Origin: Microtetraspora glauca
GTDB taxonomy: Bacteria; Actinomycetota; Actinomycetes; Streptosporangiales; Streptosporangiaceae
Length of the DNA: 64,000 bases
Direction of reading: 5' to 3'
Assembly: GCA_001570385.1 (NCBI GenBank)
Contig: BBYL01000027.1
Coordinates: forward strand, 62,001 to 126,000
The notes beneath the pieces are model-generated. The model had not been told where the DNA came from and made no database searches. It saw nothing but the letters and a program-made list of their open reading frames with translations. Position numbers and translations under genes: made by a program. Shown piece by piece: positions 27,505 to 37,006 of the stretch (its first letter is position 1; every line of letters starts with the position of its first letter).

Positions 27505-27723
27505 CTGGTCGACCGAGTCCGGCTGGCGGGATAGTCCGGCGAGATACCGCAATCTTGTATGTTTCCGCAGATCGCGGTGACCATCTGTACCATGATCCAT
27601 CTCGCCGCTGATGATTGTCCCGTCGTTCCTCGACCCCGGACATGCGGAACGCCCCTTCGCGGCCGGGCCGCCGGGGGATTCACCGGCGCGTGGCCACGCG
27701 GGTTCGGCCAGGTTCACCCGGGT

Positions 27724-28089
27724 TCAGCCCTGGTCGCCGACCGGTTGATCCTCCTTCTTTTCCTGCTCCGTCTCGGCGTCCGGCTCTCCCTGCCCCACCT
27801 CGGCCTCCGGCCCGGCTCCGGCCTGCGCGGCGCGTGCCTGGAGCACCGTGGCCGCCACCACCATCACGATCCCCAGCACCGCGACACCGGCCCCGCAGAG
27901 GATGACGACGCTCGCCACCTCGGGCTCCACCGGCGACGAGTTCATGCGTCTCAAGGCATTGGAGAAGAAGCCCAGCAACTCGGCCAGCAACGGGGTCTGT
28001 CTCAGGACGATCAGGATGACGGCGAGAACGCCGACGCAGGCGGTGGTCACACCGGCGTTGCGGAGTCTGGCGATCGATCGAGGGGGCAT
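27724..28089 (-). CDS. Small membrane protein with acidic tail
   Basis: 121 residues with two membrane helices (TTACVGVLAVILIVLRQT and SVVILCGAGVAVLGIVMVVAA) and a 35-residue acidic, Glu/Gln-rich C-terminus (EVGQGEPDAETEQEKKEDQP). No family recognised. Composition and helix pattern favour a real gene, though no strong ribosome site was found. It is isolated on the minus strand between relics. Confidence 0.5.
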   Translation of the reverse strand: MPPRSIARLRNAGVTTACVGVLAVILIVLRQTPLLAELLGFFSNALRRMNSSPVEPEVASVVILCGAGVAVLGIVMVVAATVLQARAAQAGAGPEAEVGQGEPDAETEQEKKEDQPVGDQG

Positions 28090-28257
28090 GAGCGTGATCC
28101 TACGGAGGCGCCGCGACGGATTCCTCGCCGTGCACCTGGCGTCCGACCCTCCGGAGGGCGGGGCGGCGTTCGCCCTGGGCGCCGTCGTCCCGCGAGCTGG
28201 AGGAACTGCTGCGCGAGCAGGAAACCCGCGCCCGGCTCGCCCGGCGGCTCGACGACA

Positions 28258-28626
28258 TCACCGCCGGTCGGGTGACTGTGTGAGGCCGTTCGTCTTGATG
28301 AAGCGCAGGAATTGAGCCAGCCCCTTCCCTCCCTGCGCCTTCGGAATCGCCCGGCGGGCGCGCTTGCCGCCCGGGGAGATGTACACGAGCGTCCCGCCGC
28401 GCGCGGGCACATCGAACGTGACATAGACGATCTCAGGATCGCCCGGAGCAAAGTCACGGGTGACGGTCGGCTGGTTCACCGGACCGTTCCACGGCGGGAT
28501 CTCACCGTTCGACGCGAAGAAGGACTCCTCGCCGCCCCGCCACTGGAAGCCAGCCTGCATCATCCGCGGCGGCGTGTGGTCTGGCCCTTCCACCGCCTCC
28601 ACGCGCACGGCGACGGCGACGAACAT
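28258..28626 (-). pseudogene. N-terminally truncated DUF4352-like domain protein
   Basis: 122 residues from the first ATG, but the same frame continues upstream with VVYNKGGSAPARNG, which looks like the start of the domain's first strand, up to a TGA and without a start codon. The pattern FVAVAVRVEAVEG, then FASNGEIPPWNG, then APGDPEIVYVTFDVP and GTLVYISPG fits the immunoglobulin-like DUF4352/telomeric-repeat-binding-like domain of secreted actinobacterial lipoproteins. The signal peptide and lipobox expected in front are missing. It is therefore probably a gene stub left by a deletion adjoining the DMT operon. Confidence 0.5.
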
Positions 28627-28724
28627 GCCGTTGCGGGCAGGCGCCGACCCGCCTTTGTTGTAGACGACGCGTCGCGTGAGTGGTCATGGCATCCCGTGTC
28701 CCCAGAGAGGAGCCTTCCAGCCGT

Positions 28725-29585
28725 TCATGGACCCGTGTGCCCGTCCCGCTCCCGCTTCGCGAGCCCCTGGGCGAGCAGGATGCTCCCGTAGAGAATCAGC
28801 CCGACGCCGGCCGCCTCCAGAGCGATCCATCCCCCGGTCCTGATCTCCTCGCCGAAGATCGTGATGCCGTACAGCACGCTCGCCACGGGGTCGCTGATGG
28901 TCAGCGCCGGCTGGGCGGCGAGGAGGGTTCCGCTCTGGAGCGCGTTCTGGAGGAGGACGAAGCTGCACAGCCCGGTGGCGACCATCGCGTACGGCTGCCA
29001 CGAGGTCACGAGCGCCGACGCATCCCGTTGGAAGAGCGAGGTGGTCTGCTTGATGAAGGTCGCGGTGAAGGCGAAGCCGATGCCGGCGGCGGCCCCGAGC
29101 ACCGCCGCCCGCGGGGCGGCGGCGAGGAGCCGCGCGGCGACGACCAGCGCGGCGACGACCGCGACCGTCACGATGGCGGCCGGCACCTGGGCGGCGGGCG
29201 TGACGACGGCGCCCTTCCCCCGTGGCGCGGCCGTGGCGAGGAAGGTCGCGAGCCCCGCCGTCAGCAGGCCCGTGGCCAGCCATGCCCGCGCGTCGAGGCC
29301 GCTCCGCGACGCCAGCGCGATCAGGATCATGGTGAAGGGCAGCTCGGTGACGAGGAGAGGCTGCACCAGAGCGAGCTGCCCGGCGGACAGGGCCACCGCC
29401 TGGAAGACGAACCCGGCGATGAGCGCGCCCACCCCGGCGAGCCACGCGGGGCGGTGGATCAGGTCCCAGATCAGGACCGGGCTGAGGGCCCGGTGCCGCG
29501 GCTCGTCGCGCGCCGCACGCCGCTGCAGGACGGACGCCGCCGCGTTACTGGCCGCGGCGAGCAGCGCGCAGACGACCGCGATCAT
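28725..29585 (-). CDS. DMT-superfamily transporter, second subunit
   Basis: 286 residues with about nine to ten membrane helices in the EamA/DMT arrangement: MIAVVCALLAAASNAAASVL, WLAGVGALIAGFVFQAVALS, ALVQPLLVTELPFTMILIAL, and in the second half YGITIFGEEIRTGGWIALEA. The C-terminus is short and charged. ATG at 29585 overlaps the stop of the first DMT gene (ATGA). The two related genes in tandem suggest a heterodimeric exporter. Substrate not predictable from sequence. Confidence 0.85.
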   Translation of the reverse strand: MIAVVCALLAAASNAAASVLQRRAARDEPRHRALSPVLIWDLIHRPAWLAGVGALIAGFVFQAVALSAGQLALVQPLLVTELPFTMILIALASRSGLDARAWLATGLLTAGLATFLATAAPRGKGAVVTPAAQVPAAIVTVAVVAALVVAARLLAAAPRAAVLGAAAGIGFAFTATFIKQTTSLFQRDASALVTSWQPYAMVATGLCSFVLLQNALQSGTLLAAQPALTISDPVASVLYGITIFGEEIRTGGWIALEAAGVGLILYGSILLAQGLAKRERDGHTGP

Positions 29586-30460
29586 CGGCCCTCCGCGCCC
29601 GGCCGCCCGGCGTCGCTCTTGGCCAGGAACGGCGACCGGCCGAGGATGACGATCCCCACGACGAGCGCGACCAGGCCCGCGACCGCGCCGGCCAGCGCCA
29701 CCACGTCGACCCGCAGGTGCTCACTGAAGATCACGACGCCCAGCACGATGCCGGTGATCGGCTCGGCCGCGGTGGTGGCGGGCAGCGAGATCCGCAGCGG
29801 CGCGGCGTCGAACGCGCTCTGGTTCAGCAGGATGCCGAGCACCGCCACCATGGGAAGCGCGTACGGCGGCCAGCTGGTGGCCAGCGCCTGCGTCCCGTGC
29901 TCGAGGGTGAGCAGGGAGCCCCGGGTCAGAGCGTCCTGGAGCCCGTACAGCACGCCCGCGGAGGCGGCCAGCAGCATCGCCCGCGTCTTGAGGCCGGTGT
30001 GGAGCGCGACCACGACCAGACCGGCCGTCACCACCAGCACGGCCATCACCGCGATCCAGGTCATCGAGGAGGGGTGTGGCACTCTGCCTCCATGGGGTCG
30101 CGCGGACGCGAGAAAGACCGCCACCCCGCCGCTGACCAGCACCGCTCCCAGCCATTCCCCGCGGCCGAGGCGCTCCTGGTAGACCAGGGCGGAGACCGCG
30201 AGCGCGAAGATGAGGTTGGTCGCCAGCAGCGGTTCGACCTGGGCCACGCCGGCCCGCTGCAGCGCCAGCGCCCCGAGGATCTGCCCTCCCGCCATCGCCC
30301 CGATGCCGAACAGCCACAGGGGCCTGCGCATGAGGTGCAGCAGCAGACGCACATGAAGGATCTCGCCGAGCGGCTCGGCGTACGCGGCGTGCTGCTGGGC
30401 CATGAAGCCAACCCCGATGAGGGCCGCCGCCATCAGGCCGAGCAGCACCGTGAGGATCAT
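29582..30460 (-). CDS. DMT-superfamily transporter, first subunit
   Basis: 292 residues, all-membrane, related to the following gene in length and order of helices: LTVLLGLMAAALIGVGFMAQ, QILGALALQRAGVAQVEPLL, TNLIFALAVSALVYQERLG, and LGVVIFSEHLRVDVVALAGA near the C-terminus. The repeated LxxxLLxTNLxFxLxxSxxxxxExL pattern marks the DMT fold. ATG at 30460 begins the operon. Paired DMT genes of this kind often export amino acids or small metabolites, but no specific substrate can be assigned. Confidence 0.85.
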   Translation of the reverse strand: MILTVLLGLMAAALIGVGFMAQQHAAYAEPLGEILHVRLLLHLMRRPLWLFGIGAMAGGQILGALALQRAGVAQVEPLLATNLIFALAVSALVYQERLGRGEWLGAVLVSGGVAVFLASARPHGGRVPHPSSMTWIAVMAVLVVTAGLVVVALHTGLKTRAMLLAASAGVLYGLQDALTRGSLLTLEHGTQALATSWPPYALPMVAVLGILLNQSAFDAAPLRISLPATTAAEPITGIVLGVVIFSEHLRVDVVALAGAVAGLVALVVGIVILGRSPFLAKSDAGRPGAEGR

Positions 30461-30475
30461 GTCGCGTGGACGTCG

Positions 30476-30625
30476 TCAGCGGCGTTTGCTCCGCGCGGGG
30501 GCGGCGGCGAAACACGCCGCGGTTCGACTGGGCTCGCCGCGCGCGCCGGACGCGCGGGCGGTCGCCCGGCCCACGCCGGTGCTCGCTCCGGTGACCACCA
30601 CCACCCGGGACCTTCTCCGCTTCAT
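30476..30625 (-). pseudogene. SDR oxidoreductase N-terminal stub
   Basis: From ATG 30625 the frame reads MKRRRSRVVVVTGASTGVGR, the first beta strand and Gly-rich cofactor motif (TGxxxGxG) of a short-chain dehydrogenase, then ATARASGARGEPSR and a stop soon after. The remaining 200 or more residues, with the catalytic Tyr-x3-Lys, are absent. The stub ends just upstream of the DMT operon. Confidence 0.7.
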
Positions 30626-31190
30626 GTGCGCCACCCCCTGGTCTCGGCCGCTACCCGGGAAGGGTGGCCCCACACGGAGCGGCGGCGGCGATCCCGAAGA
30701 TCACCCCGCCCAGGGTCTCCAGATCGTCGCTGTATGGGAACTCCCGTTAATGACGATCCACAATGGGCAGTCACTCTCCGTAGCGCGTCCGGTGTTGCCG
30801 CCGCCGAACGGGGGCAGTGCTCGGATAGATCACTTTCGCCCGCAGCGCAGCGGGAAGCCCTTATTGCCCTTATCAGTCAGCCGGGGGAACCACATGGTGA
30901 ATGTCGCGCTTGCGGCGCCGGATCCGATCGAAGCGTGGATTCAGCAAGTCCTACGCCTCACGGGCGCCTGCGCGACCGTGCCCGAGCGAGCGCATGCGCC
31001 TCGAAACGCTGTGCCGCCGCGCTGCGATCCTGGGGTCGGGGGCGATGCCCCGCAGTTCCGTGCGTAGCCACCATGGCCATACGCCGAGGGAACCACCCCG
31101 GCACCGCTCGGGCACGGGTGAGCATCCGTACGGTCCAGGTCCCACCGGCCTCTTACTCCGTGGCCATGGTCCTTCCGCCGGGGTCGGGGA
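30626..31190. other. Intergenic region without a recognised gene
   Basis: About 565 bp. Several short frames exist on the plus strand (for example from 30894 and 31073), but none has a good ribosome site, recognisable motifs or clear actinobacterial codon bias over its length. No repeat or terminator was identified. Confidence 0.45.
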
Positions 31191-34046
31191 TCAGGTGGGT
31201 AGCGGACGGGTTGTGTGCTCGAGGACTTCGAGCACGTGCCGGTAGGGTTGTCCGGTCGCCCGGCTCATGCCGAGTTCGCAGGTGCGGTTGAGCGACACGT
31301 GGGCCGCGGCCGGACGCCCCCGCACGTCCCGCGCCTCCGCCGCCGTGGCCGAGGCGGTCAGCTCGGGGTGCAACAGGCCCCGGTCGCCGGCGAAAGCGCA
31401 GCACCCCCAGTCATCCGGCCGTACGACCTCCTCCGCGGCGGCGGCGGCCACCCGCAGCAGCGCGGGGTCGATGCCGAGCCGCGCGGAGGAGCAGGTGGGG
31501 TGCACGACGAGCGACGGGATCCGCCGGGCCGCGGGCAGCAGCGGCAGGACGGCGGCGTCCACGAACGCGACCGCGTCCACGACCTCCATGCCCTCGGCGG
31601 CCAGCAGGTGGGTCAGGCCCTCGGTGCAGGAGGACGCGTCGACCACGACGGGCAGCGCCCCGTTCTCCGTCGCGTGGCGCAGCACGGGAACGACCCGGTC
31701 GCGCATGGCCGCGTGGCCCTCGGTGAGCCCCTTGGACTTCCACGGCGTGCCGCAGCACAGGGAGGCGATGCCCTCCGGCACCCGTACGGCGAGGCCCGCG
31801 CGGTCGCACAGCGTCAGGAAGGCGTCGCGCACGCCCCCGTCGACCTCCGGGCCGAACATCGTGGAGACGCAGGCCGGGAAGTAGACCGCCGCGGGCGCCT
31901 GGGACGGTCGTGCGCGGCGCCGGGTGCCCCCGCGGGGCAGTTCGGGCGACCACTCGGGCACCGTGTCCGCGCCCAGTAGGCCCCGCCCGGCGGCGGTGGC
32001 GGCCCGGGGCAGCGCTGGGGGCACCGCGCGAGCGGCGGTCAGGGCGACCGAGGCCGCGCGGGTCGCGCCGTCCCAGTGCCGGGCCGCGCTCCGCCAGGTC
32101 CGCTGGGCGGCACGGCCGTGCTGTTCCGCACGCAGCCGCCGCGTCAGGTCGCCGGTGTCGATGAGGACCGGGCAGGCGGTCTGGCACATGCCGTCCACGG
32201 CGCAGGTGTCCACGGCGTCGTAGCGGTACTCCTCCTCCAGGCGGCGCAGGAGCTCGGCGTCGCCGCTCTCACGGGCGCGGGTGATCTCCCGGCGCAGCAC
32301 GATCCGACGCCGGGGCGTGGTGGTGAGGTCCTTGCTGGGGCAGACCGGCTCGCAGTAGCCGCACTCCACGCAGCGGTCCACCTCGGGCTCGACCGTGGGC
32401 GTGGACTTCAGGTGGCTGATGTGCACGGACTCGTCCTCGTTGAGGAGGATGCCGGGGTTGAGCAGGCCGCTGGGGTCGATGAGGCGCTTGACCTCGCACA
32501 TCACGTCGTACAGCTCGTCGCCGTACTGGCGGCGGACGTACGGGGCCATGATGCGGCCGGTGCCGTGCTCGGCCTTGAGCGTGCCGTCCTGGCCGAGAAC
32601 GAGGTCGACCATGTTCTCGGTGAAGGCCAAGTAGCGGGACAGGTTCTCCGGGCGGTCGAAGTCCTCGTTGAGCAGGAAGTGGATGTTGCCGTCCTTGGCG
32701 TGGCCGAAGATGACGCTCCCGGTGTAGCCGTGCCGGTCGAACAGGCCGGTCAGCTCGGTGCAGGTCTCCAGCAGGTGGCCCACGGGGACCGCGACGTCCT
32801 CCAGGAGCGCGGTCGTTCCGGACGGGCGGGCACCGGCGACGGTCGTGTACAGGCCCTTGCGGATGTGCCACAGGGCCGTCCGCGTCGCGGCGTCGCCGCT
32901 CAGTGCGCCCGGGGTGACGAGCGGCAGGCCGCGCAGCACCGGCCCGGCCCCGGCGACCCGCTCCCCGAGCGCCTCGGCCGTCGGCTCCTGGTGCTCGACC
33001 AGCAGCGCCGCGTGGTCGCGTACGGCCAGGCCGCGCAGTTCCGCGGTCGCCTCCGGGTCGCGCTGGGCGACGCGAAGGCTGGTGGCGTCGAGCAGTTCGA
33101 CGGTGGCGAAGCCCGCCTCGACCAGGGCCGGCAGTGAACCCGTGGCCGCGGCGAGGTCGGGGAACAGCAGCAGTCCGGTGGCGGCGTGGTGGTGCGCCGG
33201 GACGGTGCGGAAGGTCGCCTCGGCGACGAAGGCGAGCGTGCCCTCGCTGCCGATGACCAGGTGGGCGAGGATGTCGACCGGGCGGGTGTGGTCGACGAAG
33301 GAGTTCACGCCGTAGCCCATCGTGTTCTTGATGGCGTACAGCCGCTCGATGGTCGCCACGGACGCCGAGTCGCCGCGCACGCGGTCGCGCAGCCGGGCCA
33401 GCCCGGCGTGGATGTCTGGTTCGAGGGCGCGCAGCCGGTCGTCGGCGTCCGGCACGCCGGTGTCGATCACCGTGCCACTGGGCAGCACGAGCAGCGCGGA
33501 CTCGAGCGTCCGGTACGTGTTGAGTTCGGTGCCGCAGGCCATGCCGCTGGAGTTGTTGGCGACGACGCCGCCGATCGTGCAGGCGGACTCGCTGGCCGGG
33601 TCGGGCCCGAGCTTGCGTCCGTACCGGGCGAGCCTGGTGTTGACGGCGCGCACGGTCGCGCCGGGTTGCACCCGGACCCGCGCGCCGTCGTCGAGGACCT
33701 CGATCCCACGGAAGTGGCGCCTGGTGTCGACCAGCACACCGTCGGCGGTGGCCTGGCCGGACAAGCTGGTGCCGCCGGAGCGGAACGTCAGCGGCACGCC
33801 CCCCGCGGCGCCGACCCGCAGCAGCGCGGCCACCTGCGCCGGGTCCCGCGGGGTCACCACTGCCCGGGGGACGAGCAGATAGTGCGAGGCGTCATGGGCG
33901 AACGACAGCCGGTCGGAGGCGCGGGCCGCGACCGCGCCCGGCGCGGCCTCCTCCAGCGCGGCCAGCAGCCCGGCATCGGGTGACAGCAGGTCGTCGTCGC
34001 GGCGCCGGTTCGGGACATGCCGTACGCGCCGGTCAGTGCGACTCAC
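31191..34046 (-). CDS. FAD-linked oxidase fused to Fe-S/CCG-domain subunit (D-lactate or glycolate dehydrogenase-like)
   Basis: 951 residues. The N-terminal half is a vanillyl-alcohol-oxidase-type FAD domain (LTFRSGGTSLSGQATADGV, VVANNSSGMACGTELNTYRT, VIGSEGTLAFVAEATFRTVP) and its cap (FGHAKDGNIHFLLNEDF, DGTLKAEHGTGRIMAPYVRR). Next come two 4Fe-4S motifs (CVECGYCEPVCPSKD and CAVDGMCQTACPVL), then CCG domains as in heterodisulfide reductase or LutA (SLCCGTPWKSKG). This arrangement oxidises D-2-hydroxy acids such as D-lactate or glycolate and passes electrons to the membrane pool. GTG at 34046 follows GGGGGTGA. It is divergent from an IclR regulator, its likely controller. Confidence 0.9.
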   Translation of the reverse strand: MSRTDRRVRHVPNRRRDDDLLSPDAGLLAALEEAAPGAVAARASDRLSFAHDASHYLLVPRAVVTPRDPAQVAALLRVGAAGGVPLTFRSGGTSLSGQATADGVLVDTRRHFRGIEVLDDGARVRVQPGATVRAVNTRLARYGRKLGPDPASESACTIGGVVANNSSGMACGTELNTYRTLESALLVLPSGTVIDTGVPDADDRLRALEPDIHAGLARLRDRVRGDSASVATIERLYAIKNTMGYGVNSFVDHTRPVDILAHLVIGSEGTLAFVAEATFRTVPAHHHAATGLLLFPDLAAATGSLPALVEAGFATVELLDATSLRVAQRDPEATAELRGLAVRDHAALLVEHQEPTAEALGERVAGAGPVLRGLPLVTPGALSGDAATRTALWHIRKGLYTTVAGARPSGTTALLEDVAVPVGHLLETCTELTGLFDRHGYTGSVIFGHAKDGNIHFLLNEDFDRPENLSRYLAFTENMVDLVLGQDGTLKAEHGTGRIMAPYVRRQYGDELYDVMCEVKRLIDPSGLLNPGILLNEDESVHISHLKSTPTVEPEVDRCVECGYCEPVCPSKDLTTTPRRRIVLRREITRARESGDAELLRRLEEEYRYDAVDTCAVDGMCQTACPVLIDTGDLTRRLRAEQHGRAAQRTWRSAARHWDGATRAASVALTAARAVPPALPRAATAAGRGLLGADTVPEWSPELPRGGTRRRARPSQAPAAVYFPACVSTMFGPEVDGGVRDAFLTLCDRAGLAVRVPEGIASLCCGTPWKSKGLTEGHAAMRDRVVPVLRHATENGALPVVVDASSCTEGLTHLLAAEGMEVVDAVAFVDAAVLPLLPAARRIPSLVVHPTCSSARLGIDPALLRVAAAAAEEVVRPDDWGCCAFAGDRGLLHPELTASATAAEARDVRGRPAAAHVSLNRTCELGMSRATGQPYRHVLEVLEHTTRPLPT

Positions 34047-34186
34047 GGCTCACCCCCGAGTCGCTGGAGCGAATGAGGAAGTCCAGGTCGGAGCCACCGC
34101 GACGCGTCCATGCCCGGTGGATGTAGGGGTTACGGTCCTGGCCCGCACACCACTGGGCGCTACGGAGCTGCACAGAAGATCGCCTT

Positions 34187-34217
34187 CCAATAATTGATAC
34201 GTTAGTCTATCTTTTGG
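34187..34217. promoter_or_regulatory. Candidate IclR operator region
   Basis: An AT-rich stretch in the divergent gap, bounded by CCAA (34187-34190) and TTGG (34214-34217) with an inner GATA/TATC pair. It is an imperfect dyad of the kind bound by IclR proteins, just upstream of the IclR start. Support is weak. Confidence 0.35.
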
Positions 34218-34223
34218 AACGCG

Positions 34224-35048
34224 ATGAAGGATACGCGGCCGCCGAATCACGCGACAGCCCCAGAAGACAGCGGCACGGGGCGGGCCGACGACAACCGTCT
34301 CGTCGGGTCGGACCGGGTCCTCGCGGTTCTCAAGGAACTGGCCCGCCACCCGGACGGCATCGGGCTGGAGGAATTGACCCGGGTCATCGACAGCCCCAAG
34401 CCGACCGTGCACCGGGCGCTCGGCGCGCTGCGCCGAGCCGGTCTGGCCGACCAGGACGTACGCGGTCGCTACATGCTCGGCGACGAGTTCCTCCGGATGG
34501 CCTTCGCCCACCACGAGGCCCGCCCCGAGCACGTACGCATCCGCCCGGTGCTCGAGACGCTGGCCGCCCGGTTCGGCGAGACCGCGCACTACGCGGTGCT
34601 CGACGGCCGCGAGGTGGTCTACCGCGCCAAGGTCGACCCGCCCAGCGGCGCCGTCCGGCTGGCCTCCACGATCGGCGGCCGCGCCCCCGCGCACGCCACT
34701 GCCGTCGGGAAGCTGCTGCTGGCCCACCGACTGGACACGCGGGAGGCGGTCGAGCAGTGGATCGCCGACGCGCCGCTGGCGCGTCGGACAGCTCGGACCG
34801 TGTACATGGTCGATGGCCTGCACCGCGAGCTTGAGGCCACCCGCGAGCGCGGTTACGGCGTCGACGACCAGGAGAACGAGGTCGGGATCAACTGCCTCGC
34901 CCTACCGGTGTACGTCACCTCGCGGATCATCCCCTCGGGCGCGGTGAGCATCAGCGCCCTGACGTTCCGGACGCCGATGAAAGCGCTGGTCGACGCGGTG
35001 GACGATATCCGCCGCGCGCTCGGACACCTCGGCGAGTCCGGGCGATGA
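34224..35048 (+). CDS. IclR-family transcriptional regulator
   Basis: 274 residues. The winged helix-turn-helix occupies about residues 30-90 (ALKELARHPDGIGLEELTRV-type start at VLAVLKELARHPDGIGL, then PTVHRALGALRRAGLA) and the IclR effector domain follows (HVRIRPVLETLAARFGETAH, APAHATAVGKLLLAH, GYGVDDQENEVGINCLALPV). All core elements are present. It is divergent from the FAD/Fe-S oxidoreductase and 100 bp upstream of a PfkB-type sugar kinase on the same strand, so it probably senses a sugar acid or hydroxy acid and controls both (inference). Confidence 0.92.
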   Translation: MKDTRPPNHATAPEDSGTGRADDNRLVGSDRVLAVLKELARHPDGIGLEELTRVIDSPKPTVHRALGALRRAGLADQDVRGRYMLGDEFLRMAFAHHEARPEHVRIRPVLETLAARFGETAHYAVLDGREVVYRAKVDPPSGAVRLASTIGGRAPAHATAVGKLLLAHRLDTREAVEQWIADAPLARRTARTVYMVDGLHRELEATRERGYGVDDQENEVGINCLALPVYVTSRIIPSGAVSISALTFRTPMKALVDAVDDIRRALGHLGESGR

Positions 35049-35152
35049 GCACTCCCACCGCACTTGGCCGGGCCGCCGCGTCTCGATGAAGGGGTGGAGA
35101 GGACGCCCCCATTTCTGCTATCAGCGACGCCGTACCCCTATCGAGGAGCACC

Positions 35153-36172
35153 ATGAGCGTGACCGATGACCTGCGCCGACACCCGGTGACCTCGCCCGAC
35201 GTCGTCGCCGTGGGAGAGGCGATGCTGCTGTTGCAACCACCCGCGGGCGACGCACTGGGCTCGGCGGATCACCTGGAGGTCCACATCGCGGGGGCCGAAC
35301 TGAACGTCTGCGCCGCGGTGGCGAGGCTGGGCCTGCGCGCTTCGTTCGCCTCTCGCGTCGGCGACGACCCGTTCGGGCTCCGCGTGGTCGCCGAGGCCCG
35401 CGCCCTGGGTGTGGCCGCCGATCTGGTCGAGGTCGATCCGGAGCGTCCCACCGGGGTGTACTTCAAGGACGTCCGCCCGGACGGCCGACGGCGCGTCCAC
35501 TACTACCGGCGCGGCTCCGCCGCCGCGGCCCTCGGGGGTGACGACGCCGCCCGGGTCCTGGCGTGCCGCCCCCGCGCCGTCGCCTTCACCGGCATCACCG
35601 CCGCGCTGGGGCAGGGACCCCTGGATCTCGTCCGCTCCCTGATCGACGGCGCCCACCGGGCCGGAACGATGGTCGTCCTGGACCCGAACTTCCGGCCCAA
35701 CCTCGCCCCGACCGAACGCATCGCCGACGTCCTGCGCCCGATGCTCGACCGCGTCGGCCTCCTCGCCCTCGGACAGGACGAATCCGCCGACCTGCTCGGC
35801 GCCACACACCCCGAGGACGTCTTCGCCGCGGCACACGCAGCCGGCGTCAACGAGGTCCTGCTCAAGGGTGGCCCCGACGGGGTCTGGTACGCCGGCCCCG
35901 ACGGCGCCCCCCGCCACATGCCGAGCGCCGCCGCCACCGTCCTCGACCCCGTGGGCGCGGGTGACGCCATGCTCGGCGGCTACCTGGCAGCCCGCCTCAG
36001 CGGCGCACCCCCCGAGGCGGCCGCCCGGATCGGCACCCACCTGGCCGCCGCCATCGTCGCGACGTACGGTGACAACGCGGGCCTCCCCCCGGAGGCCGAA
36101 GCCCGCGCCCTCCTGGCCACCGCTCTCCGAGCGGAGAGCCCGGCGGCTTCCGGAACGCCGGGACTCCCTTAA
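35153..36172 (+). CDS. PfkB-family sugar kinase (2-keto-3-deoxygluconate kinase-like)
   Basis: 339 residues. N-terminal PfkB signature: VVAVGEAMLLLQP, then GAELNVCAAVARLGLRASF and SRVGDDPFGLRVVAEARALG. The C-terminal catalytic signature is ATVLDPVGAGDAMLGGYLAA, with the Asp of GAGD as base. Substrate-region stretches such as PTGVYFKD and RVHYYRRGSAAAAL are closest to 2-keto-3-deoxygluconate kinases as remembered. Such an enzyme makes KDPG from sugar-acid breakdown. Its place after an IclR regulator and beside a hydroxy-acid dehydrogenase fits a sugar-acid pathway. ATG at 35153; the upstream GAGCACC is a modest ribosome site. Confidence 0.85.
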   Translation: MSVTDDLRRHPVTSPDVVAVGEAMLLLQPPAGDALGSADHLEVHIAGAELNVCAAVARLGLRASFASRVGDDPFGLRVVAEARALGVAADLVEVDPERPTGVYFKDVRPDGRRRVHYYRRGSAAAALGGDDAARVLACRPRAVAFTGITAALGQGPLDLVRSLIDGAHRAGTMVVLDPNFRPNLAPTERIADVLRPMLDRVGLLALGQDESADLLGATHPEDVFAAAHAAGVNEVLLKGGPDGVWYAGPDGAPRHMPSAAATVLDPVGAGDAMLGGYLAARLSGAPPEAAARIGTHLAAAIVATYGDNAGLPPEAEARALLATALRAESPAASGTPGLP

Positions 36173-36406
36173 CGCCTTGCTGGTAGTTGACGTTCGTCTC
36201 GCGGTGCGATGCGGGCGTCCCCCGGGCAACTCGTACCTGTCCGGCAGCGGGTGAGCCCTTCGCGTCCGGTTCGGGTCGCCACGTCCCCGGACCAGCGGAG
36301 CTTTCACAGCCGTCCGCCTCGCGGCCGGCGCAGCTCGCCGGGCTGCCGGTAGACGTTGAATGGCAAATCGGGGACACTTGTTCTCCCCTATGCGGAGGGT
36401 CGATAG

Positions 36407-36622
36407 ATGGTTGGGACATATCTTTATCTGCTGGTGGCCTGGGCCGTTCCGGCAGTGGTTTTGTTCTTTCTCATCTACTGGGCGGTTCGGCTGGCGATCA
36501 GGCATGAGGCGCGACGGAATTCAAGTCTGCATGTGCGTGTGACGGCGGAGCGCGCGGCTCAGCGTCGTGAATGGGCGGAGCGCGAGGCTCGACGGAATGC
36601 GGAAGCGCACGACGAACTGTAG
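36407..36622 (+). CDS. Small single-helix membrane protein
   Basis: 71 residues. ATG at 36407 has a strong GGAGGG seven bases upstream. One membrane helix (YLYLLVAWAVPAVVLFFLIY) is followed by a highly charged Arg/Glu-rich cytoplasmic tail (ERAAQRREWAEREARRNAE) likely to be helical. No family recognised. The good ribosome site makes a real gene likely. Confidence 0.65.
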   Translation: MVGTYLYLLVAWAVPAVVLFFLIYWAVRLAIRHEARRNSSLHVRVTAERAAQRREWAEREARRNAEAHDEL

Positions 36623-36746
36623 TCGGGTGGTCTCGCCGGGCAGAGGGGGCCGCGAGGCGGTGCGGAGCGCCGCCCTTGATCCCGATGAGCCAATTACGCG
36701 GCACATATGCTGCGGACGATCGGATCCGTCGCAAGAGTGGGGGACT

Positions 36747-36899
36747 GTGGCAAATGAGGGAGCATCCCATGCTCGTCGCCTCGGGGCGGGTGCTCGCCTT
36801 GGTGTGATTCTGGCGGTGGCGTCTTCGGTGAACTACCTTGCATGGCTGGGGTGGGACCGGGAAAAGGATGTCGATAAGTTCCGCACTCCGGGTGATTAA
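36747..36899 (+). CDS. Small membrane protein, 50 aa
   Basis: GTG at 36747 behind a G-rich stretch. It encodes one membrane helix (LGVILAVASSVNYLAWLGW) and a short soluble tail with DREKDVDKFRT. Similar short proteins with a W-D-x-x-K-D-V-D tail occur in actinomycetes as remembered, but no function is known. The longer frame upstream is antisense-like. Confidence 0.45.
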   Translation: MANEGASHARRLGAGARLGVILAVASSVNYLAWLGWDREKDVDKFRTPGD

Positions 36900-36973
36900 G
36901 ACGCGCCGGGCGGTTATTCAGCGCACGTGGAACTCAGCCGGCAGCGAGCAGGGTGGCGCGGATGCCGTTCACA

Positions 36974-37006
36974 CCAGTGCCCGGCTAACGCGTAGCCGGG
37001 CACTGG
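36974..37006. terminator. Strong hairpin between convergent genes
   Basis: A perfect 14-bp inverted repeat (36974-36987 with 36993-37006, 5-nt loop). It lies after the small rightward genes and before the end of the leftward rhamnosidase operon, so it could terminate both directions. There is no T-run. Confidence 0.65.

Noticed and set aside
28190..28283. Possible antitoxin-like C-terminus (ELEELLREQETRARLARR)
   Set aside because: Only about 30 codons, no start, no partner toxin gene; could not be assigned to any family.
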